A stretch of 64,000 nucleotides of DNA from Candidatus Poribacteria bacterium (GCA_003635185.1 PYJA01000113.1:22645-86644), one strand, 5' to 3'; positions 16,221-24,453 are shown, counted from the first letter of the stretch. Made by a program: numbers and translations. The notes: generated by a model not told the origin, from the letters alone.

Positions 16221-16337
16221 AGGGACGATATGTTTAGATATGTTTATCTAATGTCTTTGTTCTGCACATATCGTCCCTACGGGACTAAAGAGGGTGTATA
16301 TGGCGTTTTTCTATAAACATATCGTCCCTACGGGACT
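16221..16337. repeat. REP-like palindrome cluster (ATATCGTCCCTACGGGAC)
   Basis: Same family as 2946-3113: a partial copy at 16221 and two clear copies (16267-16286, 16314-16337) abutting the family B element. No gene lies between 15981 and 16489; the stretch holds only these repeats and a possible TATACT box at 16466 before the next gene. Confidence 0.7.
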
Positions 16338-16489
16338 GAATATAAGACAATCTCAGTAATCATGCTTATTGAGAAGCGTTTATAAAAACACAGATATTTC
16401 TTAAATTGACAGTTATGGTTTTCTGACCGAACCGATCCTAATGTCCAATTAATTCTAAAGTTTACTATACTTGAAGAGGAGAAGTATAA

Positions 16490-16717
16490 ATGTCCAACGA
16501 ACGTATGACCCTTGAAGAGATGACTGAAAAATATCCTGATCAGTGGTTGTTTATCATTGATTGTGAACACAGTGAAAATACTGAACTGTTGTCAGGGGTT
16601 GTTTTTGCTCATAGTGAATCGCGAGATGATATTTATGAAGTCTCTGGACAATATAATGGCAATGCAGCGATTCGTTATACGGGTGAACTACCGGAAGGAA
16701 TGCATTACTTACTGTAA
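16490..16717 (+). CDS. Small acidic protein of unknown family, partner of the retropepsin-like protease
   Basis: This 75-aa protein is a paralogue of 14277..14549 (MTLEEMTEKYPDQWLFIIDC, ENTELLSG, AAIRYTGE). AGAGGAG precedes the ATG. Its stop overlaps the start of the protease gene as TAATG, so translation is probably coupled. Size, acidity and coupling would fit an inhibitor, chaperone or substrate of the protease, but nothing in the sequence proves this. Family not recognised. Confidence 0.75.
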   Translation: MSNERMTLEEMTEKYPDQWLFIIDCEHSENTELLSGVVFAHSESRDDIYEVSGQYNGNAAIRYTGELPEGMHYLL

Positions 16718-17115
16718 TGGGACATATTTCGTTTAATCCCTCACAAAGGTTAATCAGATTACCGATTAAAGTTGAAAGCATCAGTGGTGGCAACTATCGA
16801 GATTTGATTGTTGCTTTAGACACAGGATCATCAAACACCTTGATTCCAACAAAAATTGCTTCAGATTTGGGATACGACCTCTCAAATCCAAAACAAGTAG
16901 TGCTTCTTACCACAGGCAGCGGTATTTTACCTGCAAAAATCATAACCGTACGTAAATTAACCACAATTGGTGAAACCGTTGAAAACATTGATGTCTTATG
17001 CCACGACTTACCTGTTGGATCAACTATAGATGGTGTATTAGGCTTAAATTTCTTGTCACATTTTGATATTAAAATTTCGTTCTCAACAGGGATTATTGAA
17101 ATTTACCCCAAGTAA
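16717..17115 (+). CDS. Retropepsin-like aspartyl protease
   Basis: This 132-aa protein has one aspartyl-protease half: the catalytic ALDTGSSNTLIP (D-T-G-S), a central flap region (LLTTGSG) and the C-terminal hydrophobic-Gly segment DGVLGLNFLSHFDIKI. Single-lobed retropepsin-like enzymes of this kind act as homodimers. There is no signal peptide, so it is likely cytoplasmic. It starts in the TAATG overlap with the small partner gene. The next 200 bases are a relic of a sulfatase gene, indicating that the pair sits within a duplicated small-protein/sulfatase module. Physiological substrate unknown. Confidence 0.85.
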   Translation: MGHISFNPSQRLIRLPIKVESISGGNYRDLIVALDTGSSNTLIPTKIASDLGYDLSNPKQVVLLTTGSGILPAKIITVRKLTTIGETVENIDVLCHDLPVGSTIDGVLGLNFLSHFDIKISFSTGIIEIYPK

Positions 17116-17118
17116 TTT

Positions 17119-17330
17119 GCTTCTGAAACATTGTCTGTATCATTGCCAGTATATGGCGAAAAACAGATTGATACACTACACATTGATAGACTCGCCCAAG
17201 AAGGCACCGTTTTCTCCAACGCAATTGCCACCGCACTTGTTTGCCGCCCTATCGCTCCATGTTGCTCACCTGACGACATCCACAGACAACCGGATATCTC
17301 ATCAACTTTGTCAAAACCCGACACGCTCTC
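17119..17330 (+). pseudogene. Sulfatase 5' fragment, decayed duplicate of 14580..15980
   Basis: The translated stretch LPVYGEKQIDTLHIDRLAQEG...FSNAIATALVC closely copies residues ~15-50 of the sulfatase at 14580. One base is lost after the formylglycine Cys codon region (CTPYR becomes out of frame), then the other frame continues YRSMLLT-stop-RHPQTTGYLINFVKTRH, with GGA changed to TGA. Similarity stops near 17330, where a repeat begins. It cannot encode an enzyme. Confidence 0.85.
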
Positions 17331-17676
17331 GCTGGTGAGGCGGGGAATCATGGCGAAATACCTTATGTGTATTCGCCATGATTCGGACCGTTGATTTCTT
17401 CCGAACCTCGCCACTGTCCAGGTAATTGTGGATTGGACTATAATCTACTTGAAAACACACCTACCGTTGGGTTTCGCAAACTCTATCCAACCTACAACTC
17501 ACTATTACGGAGATTTTATGACATATCATAGGTGTCAATTAGCGGTTCGCCACCCTGGTAGGAGCGTTTTGGAAACGCGCCGTTTATATCGACTGATGTC
17601 TGGGCTCGGCGCGTTTACAAAACGCCAAATCAACGGTATGAATGCCATTTAGGCATTCCCCGCCTACCTTTGGGGA

Positions 17677-17866
17677 ATAAATCGGGCTTGCAAAGCCCTC
17701 CAACAAGAAAATCAGGCACTAAATTGATGCCTATGCGGAGATTTTATGACATATTGGTACTCGTACAAAATATAAATCGGGCTTGCAAAGCCCTCCAACA
17801 AGAAAATCAGGCACTAAATTGATGCCTATGTGGAGATTTTATGACATATTGGTACTCGTACAAAAT
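17677..17866. repeat. 95-bp tandem duplication (two units)
   Basis: Units 17677-17771 and 17772-17866 are almost identical (starting ATAAATCGGGCTTGCAAAGC, ending CTCGTACAAAAT). Upstream, 17331-17676 holds further repeat pieces: an AATCATGGCGAA hairpin near 17347, a CTACTTGAAAACACACC remnant and a GGAAACGCGCC/GGCGCGTTTACAAAACGCC inverted pair. No gene is seen between 17331 and 18113. Confidence 0.8.
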
Positions 17867-17901
17867 GTGGATATAAATTGTGCAACTTCAAACCCATTTT
17901 T

Positions 17902-18016
17902 TATAGTGAAATCCACAATTACCTTTACATTGGCGAGGTTAGGAAACCTCACCAGCGTTATAGTTATGGAGATTGTTGTTCATTGAAATGTAAACATATT
18001 TTCGGATTCTACTATA
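17902..18016. repeat. MITE-like element, family A (TATAGTRAAATCC ends)
   Basis: Starts TATAGTGAAATCC and ends GGATTCTACTATA (inverted, one mismatch), ~115 bp, flanked by T/A-rich sequence. It carries the core GCGAGGTTAGGAAACCTC and the tail GATTGTTGTTCATTGAAATG. Relatives lie at 30493-30714, 31596-31749 and 38575-38755. Confidence 0.75.
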
Positions 18017-18051
18017 AAACGATCAGAAATTATTTAGAATCAGAAATTTTC

Positions 18052-18081
18052 TTGACTTCTACTAAAAAAATAGGATAAAAT
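18052..18081 (+). promoter_or_regulatory. Sigma70-type promoter of the Gfo/Idh gene
   Basis: TTGACT (18052-18057), 18-base spacer, TAAAAT (18076-18081); 32 bases before ATG 18114. Confidence 0.7.
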
Positions 18082-18113
18082 CTATAGTACAAATCTGTTA
18101 AGAGGAGATGACT

Positions 18114-19172
18114 ATGAGAACAGTCAAATTGGGTTTAATTGGGGCAGGCGGTATTGCGCAGGCACATTGCGGAACGCTTGCAGAGGTTGAGGGGGCAGAG
18201 ATTATCGCAGCTGCGGATCTCGTGCCAGCAAATTTAGAACGAGCTAAAGAACGGTGGGGAATCAAAAACACATTTACTGATTACAACGAGATGCTCAAAA
18301 TGGACGAGATTGAAGCAGTGTATGTGTGCACCCCTACAGGTGTGCATGCAGCCCCAACTGTTGCAGCGTTAAACGCGGGTAAACACGTTTTCTGCGAAAA
18401 ACCGATGGAAGCAACATTAGATGCAGCAACTGCTATGTGGCGTGCCTCAGTAGAAAATGATAAAATCCTGATGATCGGTCTCAAACTCCGCTATTCCCCA
18501 CAAGTCATCAAGGCGAAAGAGATTGTTGATGCAGGCACACTTGGCGAGATTTACTATGCCGAAACTGTCGCAGATCGACGGCGTGGAAATCCCGGGGGTA
18601 GTTTTATCCGTAAAGCGACAGCCGGTTTAGGCGCATCGGCAGACATCGGTGTTTATGCCTTGGATACTGCCCTCTATTTAATGGGACATCCCAAACCTAT
18701 TGCTGTTTCTGGTATCACCTCAAATTATTTGAGTCTACACAATACCTGGAATGCCGCGCTGAGAGAGACAGAGGTAGAAGACTTCGGTGTCGGTTGGGTA
18801 GTTTTTGACAACGGAGCTCGCTTAGTGTTTAAGACATGTTGGTGCATGAATATGGATTCGCTTGGTGGCACTATTTTTCTTGGTAAAAAAGCTGGGTTAC
18901 GAATCGGTATCGGTGAAGTCCGTGGGCCGCAAGATGGTGTTCGTGTTTATGGTGACAAAGATGGTGAGATCCACGATGAAACCTACACTGAATTCAAATC
19001 GGTAAGTGTGTTCCACGAGGAGGATAGCGCATTTATTGATGCAGTGAGAGAGGGAAAACCTTCCCCCATTGATCCGTATGAGATTTTGCTTACAAACGTT
19101 ATCATTCAGGGAGTCATTGATTCTTCAGAAGCAGGTGGACGCGAAGTAGCAGTAACAGTGCCGACATTGTAA
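18114..19172 (+). CDS. Gfo/Idh/MocA-family NAD(P)-dependent oxidoreductase
   Basis: Start at ATG 18114 (AGAGGAG with 6-base spacing); the ATG at 18108 overlaps the ribosome-binding site. The 352-aa protein has an N-terminal Rossmann fold with GLIGAGGIAQAH, the CTPTGVHA turn and the catalytic EKP motif (VFCEKPMEA). A C-terminal alpha/beta substrate domain has the GGSFIRKATAGLGASADIGV stretch with the usual D-xxxH-like active-site region (SADIGVYALD). These enzymes oxidise or reduce sugars, inositols or their derivatives. The substrate is unknown; sulfatase neighbours hint at sugar metabolism. Confidence 0.92.
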   Translation: MRTVKLGLIGAGGIAQAHCGTLAEVEGAEIIAAADLVPANLERAKERWGIKNTFTDYNEMLKMDEIEAVYVCTPTGVHAAPTVAALNAGKHVFCEKPMEATLDAATAMWRASVENDKILMIGLKLRYSPQVIKAKEIVDAGTLGEIYYAETVADRRRGNPGGSFIRKATAGLGASADIGVYALDTALYLMGHPKPIAVSGITSNYLSLHNTWNAALRETEVEDFGVGWVVFDNGARLVFKTCWCMNMDSLGGTIFLGKKAGLRIGIGEVRGPQDGVRVYGDKDGEIHDETYTEFKSVSVFHEEDSAFIDAVREGKPSPIDPYEILLTNVIIQGVIDSSEAGGREVAVTVPTL

Positions 19173-19232
19173 CCACATAATTTGGCTATCCTTTTTAACT
19201 TTGAAGACTCTATTATAAATTGTAAGGGGACA

Positions 19233-19312
19233 ATAGGGAAAACCCGAAAAATTTTATACAAGTGAGTAATGGTACTCATAAATAAATTTAACAACGGATA
19301 GGTTTTCCCTAT
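19233..19312. repeat. Inverted repeat upstream of the first RDD-PspA gene
   Basis: ATAGGGAAAACC (19233-19244) and GGTTTTCCCTAT (19301-19312) are perfect 12-bp inverted arms 56 bases apart, with an inner GAGTA-ATGG-TACTC hairpin. It ends ~20 bases before ATG 19333. It could be a short mobile repeat or a structured leader. Confidence 0.6.
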
Positions 19313-19332
19313 GAAATCAGGACTTGCCTACG

Positions 19333-20406
19333 ATGAAGTTAATTGAAATTGCTGGCAAAAAATTTAAATTAGCGTCCCGAGCTGCTCGGACGTTCGCGCT
19401 TTTATTTGATCTAATTGCCACCTCTTTTTTCTCTTCCATTTTAACTACTCTTTTTGGATTGCTATTCATATTCCAACGTTCTTTTATGAGTCCTATACCT
19501 CTGATGTTGCTAAATTTAGTACTGTGGAGTGCCGGACTACTTTTCATGGATGGATTCAAAAACGGACAAGGATTCGGCAAAAGGGTGCTGTCTTTACAAG
19601 TTATTCGGTTAAGAGATGGCAAACCGTGCTCCTTTAAGGATTCTTTTGTTCGTCGGATCACCGGTTTTTTCCAACCGTTTGATCTACTTTTTGCGCTTGG
19701 TGGTAGAAAGCAGCGGATGGGAGATAAGTTCGCTGAAACAGTTGTCGTTAAATATGAGCCGTATCTTGAAGAAATGGCAGCCAAAGCAGAAGCTGAAACT
19801 GAAAAAGACCCCGAAAAAGTTTTAGAGAATGCTATCCTTCAAATGACAAACCGGCTTTCCGAGGCAAGACAGAAAGTTGATGCGTCTATTGGAATTGAAA
19901 AGCAGTTTCAGAACGCTTACGAAGGGGCAGTTGTTCAGGCAGAAAGGTGTGAGGAACGCGCAACTATAGCGATTCAGGCAGGACGGGAAGATTTAGCACG
20001 GGAAGACATCGCCCAGCGCAATGAATACCGCCAACTTGCCAACCAATACAAGGCACAATGGGATGAACAGAAGCAGGTCGTGACAGAACTCGCTACGCTC
20101 CTTGAAACATTGCAACAGAAAACTGAAGAAGCAGAAAGAAAAAGAGATATTATCATCGCACAACACAGAAATGTTGATGCACATCAACATTTACAACAAA
20201 CATTGACAGAGGTTCAGGATGGTGCAGCGTTTGAAATTCTCAATGAAATGGAGCAAAATGCAAGTGAAGCCGCCGTATTAGCAAAAGCGGCGTCCGAAGT
20301 GGATATTGATCTTAAAGATGCGAAGTTAAACCGAGAATTTGCGGGTTATGCTGAAGAAGCATCAATTGAGAATGACTTAGCAGAATTAAAAGCAAAATTA
20401 CAATAG
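19333..20406 (+). CDS. RDD-family membrane domain fused to a PspA/IM30-like coiled coil (copy 1)
   Basis: I place the start at ATG 19333 because it then aligns exactly with the tandem paralogue (MKLIEIAGKKFKLASR versus MPIIKVAGEKFKLASR). The 357-aa protein has an RDD-type domain (~10-145): ARTFALLFDL, two or three hydrophobic helices, GFGKRVLSLQVIRLRDG and DKFAETVVVK. After a linker comes a ~190-residue charged coiled coil with PspA/Vipp1 features: IGIEKQF, VVQAERCEERA, AGREDLAREDIAQRNEY and EIDLKDAKLNREF. PspA proteins are ESCRT-III-like membrane-stress effectors; here the module is covalently tethered to a membrane protein. The fusion is unusual; function is inferred as envelope-stress sensing or membrane repair. 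Confidence 0.75.
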   Translation: MKLIEIAGKKFKLASRAARTFALLFDLIATSFFSSILTTLFGLLFIFQRSFMSPIPLMLLNLVLWSAGLLFMDGFKNGQGFGKRVLSLQVIRLRDGKPCSFKDSFVRRITGFFQPFDLLFALGGRKQRMGDKFAETVVVKYEPYLEEMAAKAEAETEKDPEKVLENAILQMTNRLSEARQKVDASIGIEKQFQNAYEGAVVQAERCEERATIAIQAGREDLAREDIAQRNEYRQLANQYKAQWDEQKQVVTELATLLETLQQKTEEAERKRDIIIAQHRNVDAHQHLQQTLTEVQDGAAFEILNEMEQNASEAAVLAKAASEVDIDLKDAKLNREFAGYAEEASIENDLAELKAKLQ

Positions 20407-20561
20407 TAGATATACACATCCTCAAAAAGGATAATTCCTTTACTTCAACTCTGCCCGAACTTCCATCTTCACTATATTTTTATAGAACAGCTTTACAAAA
20501 CATGAATTTTAACTGTCCTTTTAGTAAAAGAGACTCCAAAATATAGGAAGGGAGTCACAAT

Positions 20562-21596
20562 ATGCCAATTATAAAGGTTGCTGGTGAAAAGTTTAAGTTG
20601 GCCTCCAGATTCAAAAGATTGTGTGCTTTTTTGCTTGACATAGGTCTCTTAGGCTTTTGTCATCTTGTTCTGTTTCTTATGGGTTTTTTCGAAGGTTTAG
20701 TCTTTTCTGAAATCGCTCCTTTTTCGATTCTTGGTCTACTTTTCATGGACGGTATCAGAGGTGGATTCGGAAAAAGTCTCTTATCTCTTAGAGTTATTCG
20801 TCTGAAAGATGGAAAACCTGCGACCTTTAAAGATAGGTTCATCCGGCGTTTTTTAGGTATATTTCAACCTATTGACGGGTTATTCGCGTTTGGGGAAGAA
20901 AGACAGCGGATGGCTGATAAGTTTGCTAAAACGGTTGTAGTCCAATTAGACTCGCCACTTGTTGAATTTGTATCTGAAACAGGAAATCAAGAAAAGGATA
21001 TTGAAAAAGTTTTAGAAGACGTAATCCTGGAAATCACAAATCGGTTTTCAGAAGCAAAGCAGAAGGTTGATGCCTCTATCGGAATAGAAAAACAGTTTCA
21101 AAATGCTCATGACGGTGCTGTTGTCCAAGCCGAACGGTGTGAGGAACGTGCAATGATCTCACTAAAAGCAGGACGCGAAGACTTGGCACGGGAAGACCTT
21201 GCACAACGAAATGAATATCGCCAACTTGCAAGCCAATACAAAGCGCAGTGGGAGGAACAGAAACAGGCAGTTACACACCTCACCACACTTCTTGAAACAC
21301 TGCAGCAGAAAACTCAAGAAACACAGAGAGAAAGGGATGTTGTTATTGCACAGCATAGAAATGTTGACGCACAAGAACATTTACAACAAACATTGTCTGA
21401 ACTGCAAGACAATAAGGCTTTTGAGATGCTTAAGAAGATGGGACAAAACGTTACTGAAGCTGCATCCCTTGCAAAAGCAGCGTCAGAAGTAGATATTGAA
21501 TTCAAGAATGTAGAACTTAATCGAGAATTTGCAAATTACGCAGAGGACGAAGCAATTGACAAAGAACTTGCAGAATTAAAGGAGAAATTGCAATAG
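20562..21596 (+). CDS. RDD-family membrane domain fused to a PspA/IM30-like coiled coil (copy 2)
   Basis: This 344-aa paralogue of the previous gene lies 155 bases downstream, with GGAAGGGAG before its ATG. The order is the same: RDD domain (FKRLCAFLLDIGLLGF, GGFGKSLLSLRVIRLKDG, ADKFAKTVVVQ), then the PspA-like coiled coil (AGREDLAREDLAQRNEYRQL, ETLQQKTQETQRERDVV, VDIEFKNVELNREFANYAED). The coiled-coil half is far more conserved between copies than the membrane half, suggesting selection on co-assembly of the PspA parts. The 20407-20561 gap shows no clear promoter, so the two may share a transcript, continuing into the sulfatase 37 bases on. Confidence 0.75.
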   Translation: MPIIKVAGEKFKLASRFKRLCAFLLDIGLLGFCHLVLFLMGFFEGLVFSEIAPFSILGLLFMDGIRGGFGKSLLSLRVIRLKDGKPATFKDRFIRRFLGIFQPIDGLFAFGEERQRMADKFAKTVVVQLDSPLVEFVSETGNQEKDIEKVLEDVILEITNRFSEAKQKVDASIGIEKQFQNAHDGAVVQAERCEERAMISLKAGREDLAREDLAQRNEYRQLASQYKAQWEEQKQAVTHLTTLLETLQQKTQETQRERDVVIAQHRNVDAQEHLQQTLSELQDNKAFEMLKKMGQNVTEAASLAKAASEVDIEFKNVELNREFANYAEDEAIDKELAELKEKLQ

Positions 21597-21632
21597 GAGG
21601 ATTTTCTAACTACTATTCTCTATTGGTGTAAT

Positions 21633-23105
21633 ATGGACAATCAAAAATTACCGAACATTGTTTTTATTATGGCAGACGATATGGGCTACGGCGATGTCGG
21701 CTGCTATAACCCTGATTCAAAAATTCCTACCCCAAATATGGATCAACTTTCGCAAGAAGGAATCCGTTTCACCGATGCACACTCCCCATCGGCAGTTTGT
21801 ACACCGACACGATATGGCGTTTTAACAGGTAGATATTGCTGGCGGAGCCGTTTAAAACGGGGTGTGCTTTACGGCTACGAACCCGCTTTAATTGAACCCG
21901 AACGTATGACAGTCGCAAGTTTGCTGAAAGATGCTGGTTACAACACAGCATGTGTCGGTAAGTGGCACTTAGGGATCGGTTTTTCGACGAAACCGGGATA
22001 CGATTACGATTTTGATGCGCCGCTACCGTGGGGGAATGCCAAACGTGAGTTAGAAGAACATATTGATTTTCACGCGCCGTTGACAGGCGGTCCGAATGAT
22101 ATTGGCTTCGATTATTTTTATGGGACCGCAGGTTGTCCAACATGTCAACCGCCTTACGGCTTTATTGAAAATGACGCTTTTGTTGAAATTCCAAGTGAGT
22201 ACCGAGGGGTACCAGATTTTACAGGCCGACCGGGTATGACTGCCCCGAGTTGGCAACATAAAGATGCCGACCCGATGATTGCACAAAAGGCAGTTGAATA
22301 TATTGATGGACAAGCCGATTCGGATGCGCCTTTCTTCCTTTATTTGACACCCTCGGCACCGCATGAACCGTGTGTTGAGGAGGTTGTACCAGAATTCGCT
22401 CGCGGACAGAGTGACGCAGGTCCCCGCGGTGATCTGGTGTGGTTAGTAGATTGGATGGTGGGTGAGGTAATGGATGCTTTAAAGCGTACCGGAAAAACTG
22501 ATGATACGCTAATCTTTGTTACAAGCGATAACGGCGCGTTGCCTGGTGACCGAATTCGCGGTGATAATAGCCCGATGCCATATAACCTTTACGATCATAA
22601 ATCTTGCGGAAATTGGCGCGGTTATAAGGCACATATCTGGGAAGGCGGGCATCGTGAGCCGTTGATCGCGAGGTGGCCCGGTGTCATAGAACCGAACACT
22701 GAAACCGATGCATTGGCGTGCCTGACTGATTTAATGGCGACGTGTGCGGCGATTGTTGGAACGGATGTTCCCAACGATGCGGGGCAGGATAGCTGTAATA
22801 TCTTACCTGCCCTGTTAGGTGAAGAGACAGAACACGCGCTACGCGAGGCAATCGTGCATCATTCCAGCAATGGTGTCTTTTCTATACGGCACAACGAGTG
22901 GAAATTGATTATAGGCACACAAGGTTCAGGCGGATGGCCCCCGCCGAGCGATGGCGGGCCCAAGCCAGACACACCTGGGCAGCTATACCATATTTACGAC
23001 GACCCTTATGAAACAGATAACCTATGGTCAAGTCGACCAAAAATTGTGCAACGGTTAACTGCGTTGTTGGAAAGGTTTAAACAAGAAGGACACAATAGAA
23101 TATAA
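21633..23105 (+). CDS. Arylsulfatase-type sulfatase
   Basis: This 490-aa type I sulfatase has NIVFIMADDMGYGDVGCY (metal-binding DD), the formylglycine motif CTPTRYGVLTGRYCWRS, GKWHLGIG, a SAPHEPC stretch and TSDNGALPGD. These are the full set of active-site elements of arylsulfatase A-like enzymes. No signal peptide is present. It follows the RDD-PspA pair closely and precedes an unrecognised gene by 16 bases. Its last ~20 codons (ALLERFKQEGH) are duplicated downstream at 23810-23878. The likely role is desulfation of carbohydrate or aryl sulfates; substrate unknown. Confidence 0.93.
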   Translation: MDNQKLPNIVFIMADDMGYGDVGCYNPDSKIPTPNMDQLSQEGIRFTDAHSPSAVCTPTRYGVLTGRYCWRSRLKRGVLYGYEPALIEPERMTVASLLKDAGYNTACVGKWHLGIGFSTKPGYDYDFDAPLPWGNAKRELEEHIDFHAPLTGGPNDIGFDYFYGTAGCPTCQPPYGFIENDAFVEIPSEYRGVPDFTGRPGMTAPSWQHKDADPMIAQKAVEYIDGQADSDAPFFLYLTPSAPHEPCVEEVVPEFARGQSDAGPRGDLVWLVDWMVGEVMDALKRTGKTDDTLIFVTSDNGALPGDRIRGDNSPMPYNLYDHKSCGNWRGYKAHIWEGGHREPLIARWPGVIEPNTETDALACLTDLMATCAAIVGTDVPNDAGQDSCNILPALLGEETEHALREAIVHHSSNGVFSIRHNEWKLIIGTQGSGGWPPPSDGGPKPDTPGQLYHIYDDPYETDNLWSSRPKIVQRLTALLERFKQEGHNRI

Positions 23106-23121
23106 GATGGAGGGATAACGT

Positions 23122-23853
23122 ATGGAAACCTATAGTTTATCACAACTGTCTGAGGAAACACTCAAGGCACTTGTAACACTCCGCGTCCAAGTAGGTGTGT
23201 CTGACGAATGGGAGAACATGCAGAAGAAGGAATTAACACCTGCAGAAAGCACCCAAATTGACTATCTTAAATCAATTTTGCGCGAGCGTGACTTAGTGGT
23301 GATGAACGAAGCCACACTCTGGGCGCGTGCTATCTATCCAATTTTGGTGTTGGCAGAGCAGACTTACGTTCAGGCCTGGGCAGGCATTCCTCTAAAAGCT
23401 ACCTATCCTGTCTTTCAATTGGAAGGTGAAGCGGACGGCGCTCTTGCACCCGCTGCAGCAGGGAAGCCACAACAACCCTATTTAATTGTGCATGAAGCGA
23501 AGCGCGGCGTTCATGCTTCCGATCCGCAAATTCAACTCTACGGGGAAATGCTCGCTGCCGCATGGCTCAATTGGAAAGGTGAGGCAAATTTACAACCAGC
23601 CAACACAGCCTCTGTAGACAGTCAAGAGATTTTTGGGTGTTACACTGTTTCTGAAAGTTGGACTTTCGTTCACGGCACCGTTGATGGCATTGAAACAGAA
23701 AAACCTACATTCACCGTTGAATTCTCGCGAGTCTACAATGGATTGTTTGAGGTCGAATGCATCGTACAGATTTTGAAAGCCATTGTCGCCAAGCAATTGG
23801 AATACCATTCCGGAAATTGTGAAACGATTAACGACACTGTTGGAAAGGTTTAA
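23122..23853 (+). CDS. Putative PD-(D/E)XK nuclease-like protein of unknown family
   Basis: This 243-aa soluble protein (ATGGAGGGATAACG upstream gives a ribosome-binding site) is not one I recognise. Residues ~110-145 contain FQLEGEADGAL, then YLIVHEAKRG and QIQLYGEML. This resembles the E-(x)-D...ExK core and following helix of the restriction-endonuclease-like fold. No helix-turn-helix or ATPase partner is adjacent. Its last 15 codons overlap, in another frame, a duplicated sulfatase 3' end (23810-23878). The present C-terminus (CETINDTVGKV) is therefore probably acquired by recombination, and the original C-terminus may be lost. Type I/III-like or DUF-type nuclease roles are only guesses. 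Confidence 0.55.
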   Translation: METYSLSQLSEETLKALVTLRVQVGVSDEWENMQKKELTPAESTQIDYLKSILRERDLVVMNEATLWARAIYPILVLAEQTYVQAWAGIPLKATYPVFQLEGEADGALAPAAAGKPQQPYLIVHEAKRGVHASDPQIQLYGEMLAAAWLNWKGEANLQPANTASVDSQEIFGCYTVSESWTFVHGTVDGIETEKPTFTVEFSRVYNGLFEVECIVQILKAIVAKQLEYHSGNCETINDTVGKV

Positions 23854-23878
23854 ACAGGAAGGGCACAGTAGAATGTGA
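23810..23878 (+). pseudogene. Duplicated 3' tail of a sulfatase gene
   Basis: In the frame one base off from the overlapping gene, this reads PEIVKRLTTLLERFKQEGHSRM-stop, a close match to the end of the sulfatase at 21633 (KIVQRLTALLERFKQEGHNRI-stop). It is a 23-codon relic, evidence of a second sulfatase copy mostly deleted or replaced. Confidence 0.85.
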
Positions 23879-23883
23879 GAAAA

Positions 23884-24072
23884 CTATAAACTCTCCGATT
23901 GAAAAGGGAGAACACGTATCCGAGTTCGATTTTCGTCCACGGTAAGCAGAGCACCATTTTCTAAAGTTTCTTCGTGCTGTTGGAGAATTTTTACTAACCA
24001 GGATCCCAACTTATACTGTTCAAAAACAGAAACCCATTTCATAGAAAGGTTCATATCAATTAGCACTTTCAT
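23884..24072 (-). pseudogene. DUF5615 PIN-like toxin with internal deletion
   Basis: The 62-aa product keeps the N-terminus of DUF5615 toxins (MKVLIDMNLSMKWVSVFEQY, first conserved Asp) and then jumps directly to the C-terminal part (LGSWLVKILQQHEETLENGALLTVDE). The central ~50-60 residues that normally carry the second acidic motif (HD-LDFG type) are absent, but the frame is intact. It starts in a TAATG overlap with the upstream DUF433 antitoxin gene. The nuclease should be inactive; it may be a neutralised toxin. Confidence 0.75.
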
Positions 24073-24299
24073 TATGGGCCCACTGGCACTTCAATTTCTT
24101 GAACTCGCCATGCAGCATAAGAAAGAGATTGACGAATATCTTCCTCTTCTAAATAAGGGTAAGCATCCAAAATCTCGGCATTGGAACAACCAGAGGCAAC
24201 CAAATCAACGATCATTCCAACAGTGACCCGCATGCCCCGGATACAAGGTTTGCCACCCATAACTTGTGGATCGAATGTTATACGGTCGAGTTTTTGCAA
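24072..24299 (-). CDS. DUF433-family antitoxin
   Basis: This 75-aa protein shows the DUF433 signature: RITFDPQVMGGKPCIRGMRVTVGMIVDLVASG and AEILDAYPYLEEEDIRQSLSYAA, a winged-helix DNA-binding antitoxin. The start is TTG 24299 with AGGAG seven to eight bases upstream; no ATG fits. Its stop codon overlaps the toxin ATG (TAATG), the normal arrangement for DUF433-DUF5615 toxin-antitoxin modules. Because the toxin is internally deleted, this antitoxin may now act only as an autoregulator or be free to decay. Confidence 0.88.
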   Translation of the reverse strand: MQKLDRITFDPQVMGGKPCIRGMRVTVGMIVDLVASGCSNAEILDAYPYLEEEDIRQSLSYAAWRVQEIEVPVGP

Positions 24300-24453
24300 T
24301 GTTTCTCTCCTATTATTAGATTTAGTGTGTTTGCATAAAAATTATTATTGTGTACATCATGAAAGAATAATAGAATTGTACTCTTAAAGAAATTATAAGT
24401 CAAACAAAATCAACAAGCGTAACAGTGCTTATAATGATGATAGGAGTAGGACT

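Noticed and set aside
17428-18078. Short plus-strand ORFs in the repeat gap
   Set aside because: Composed of repeat sequence, no ribosome-binding site, no recognisable protein features.
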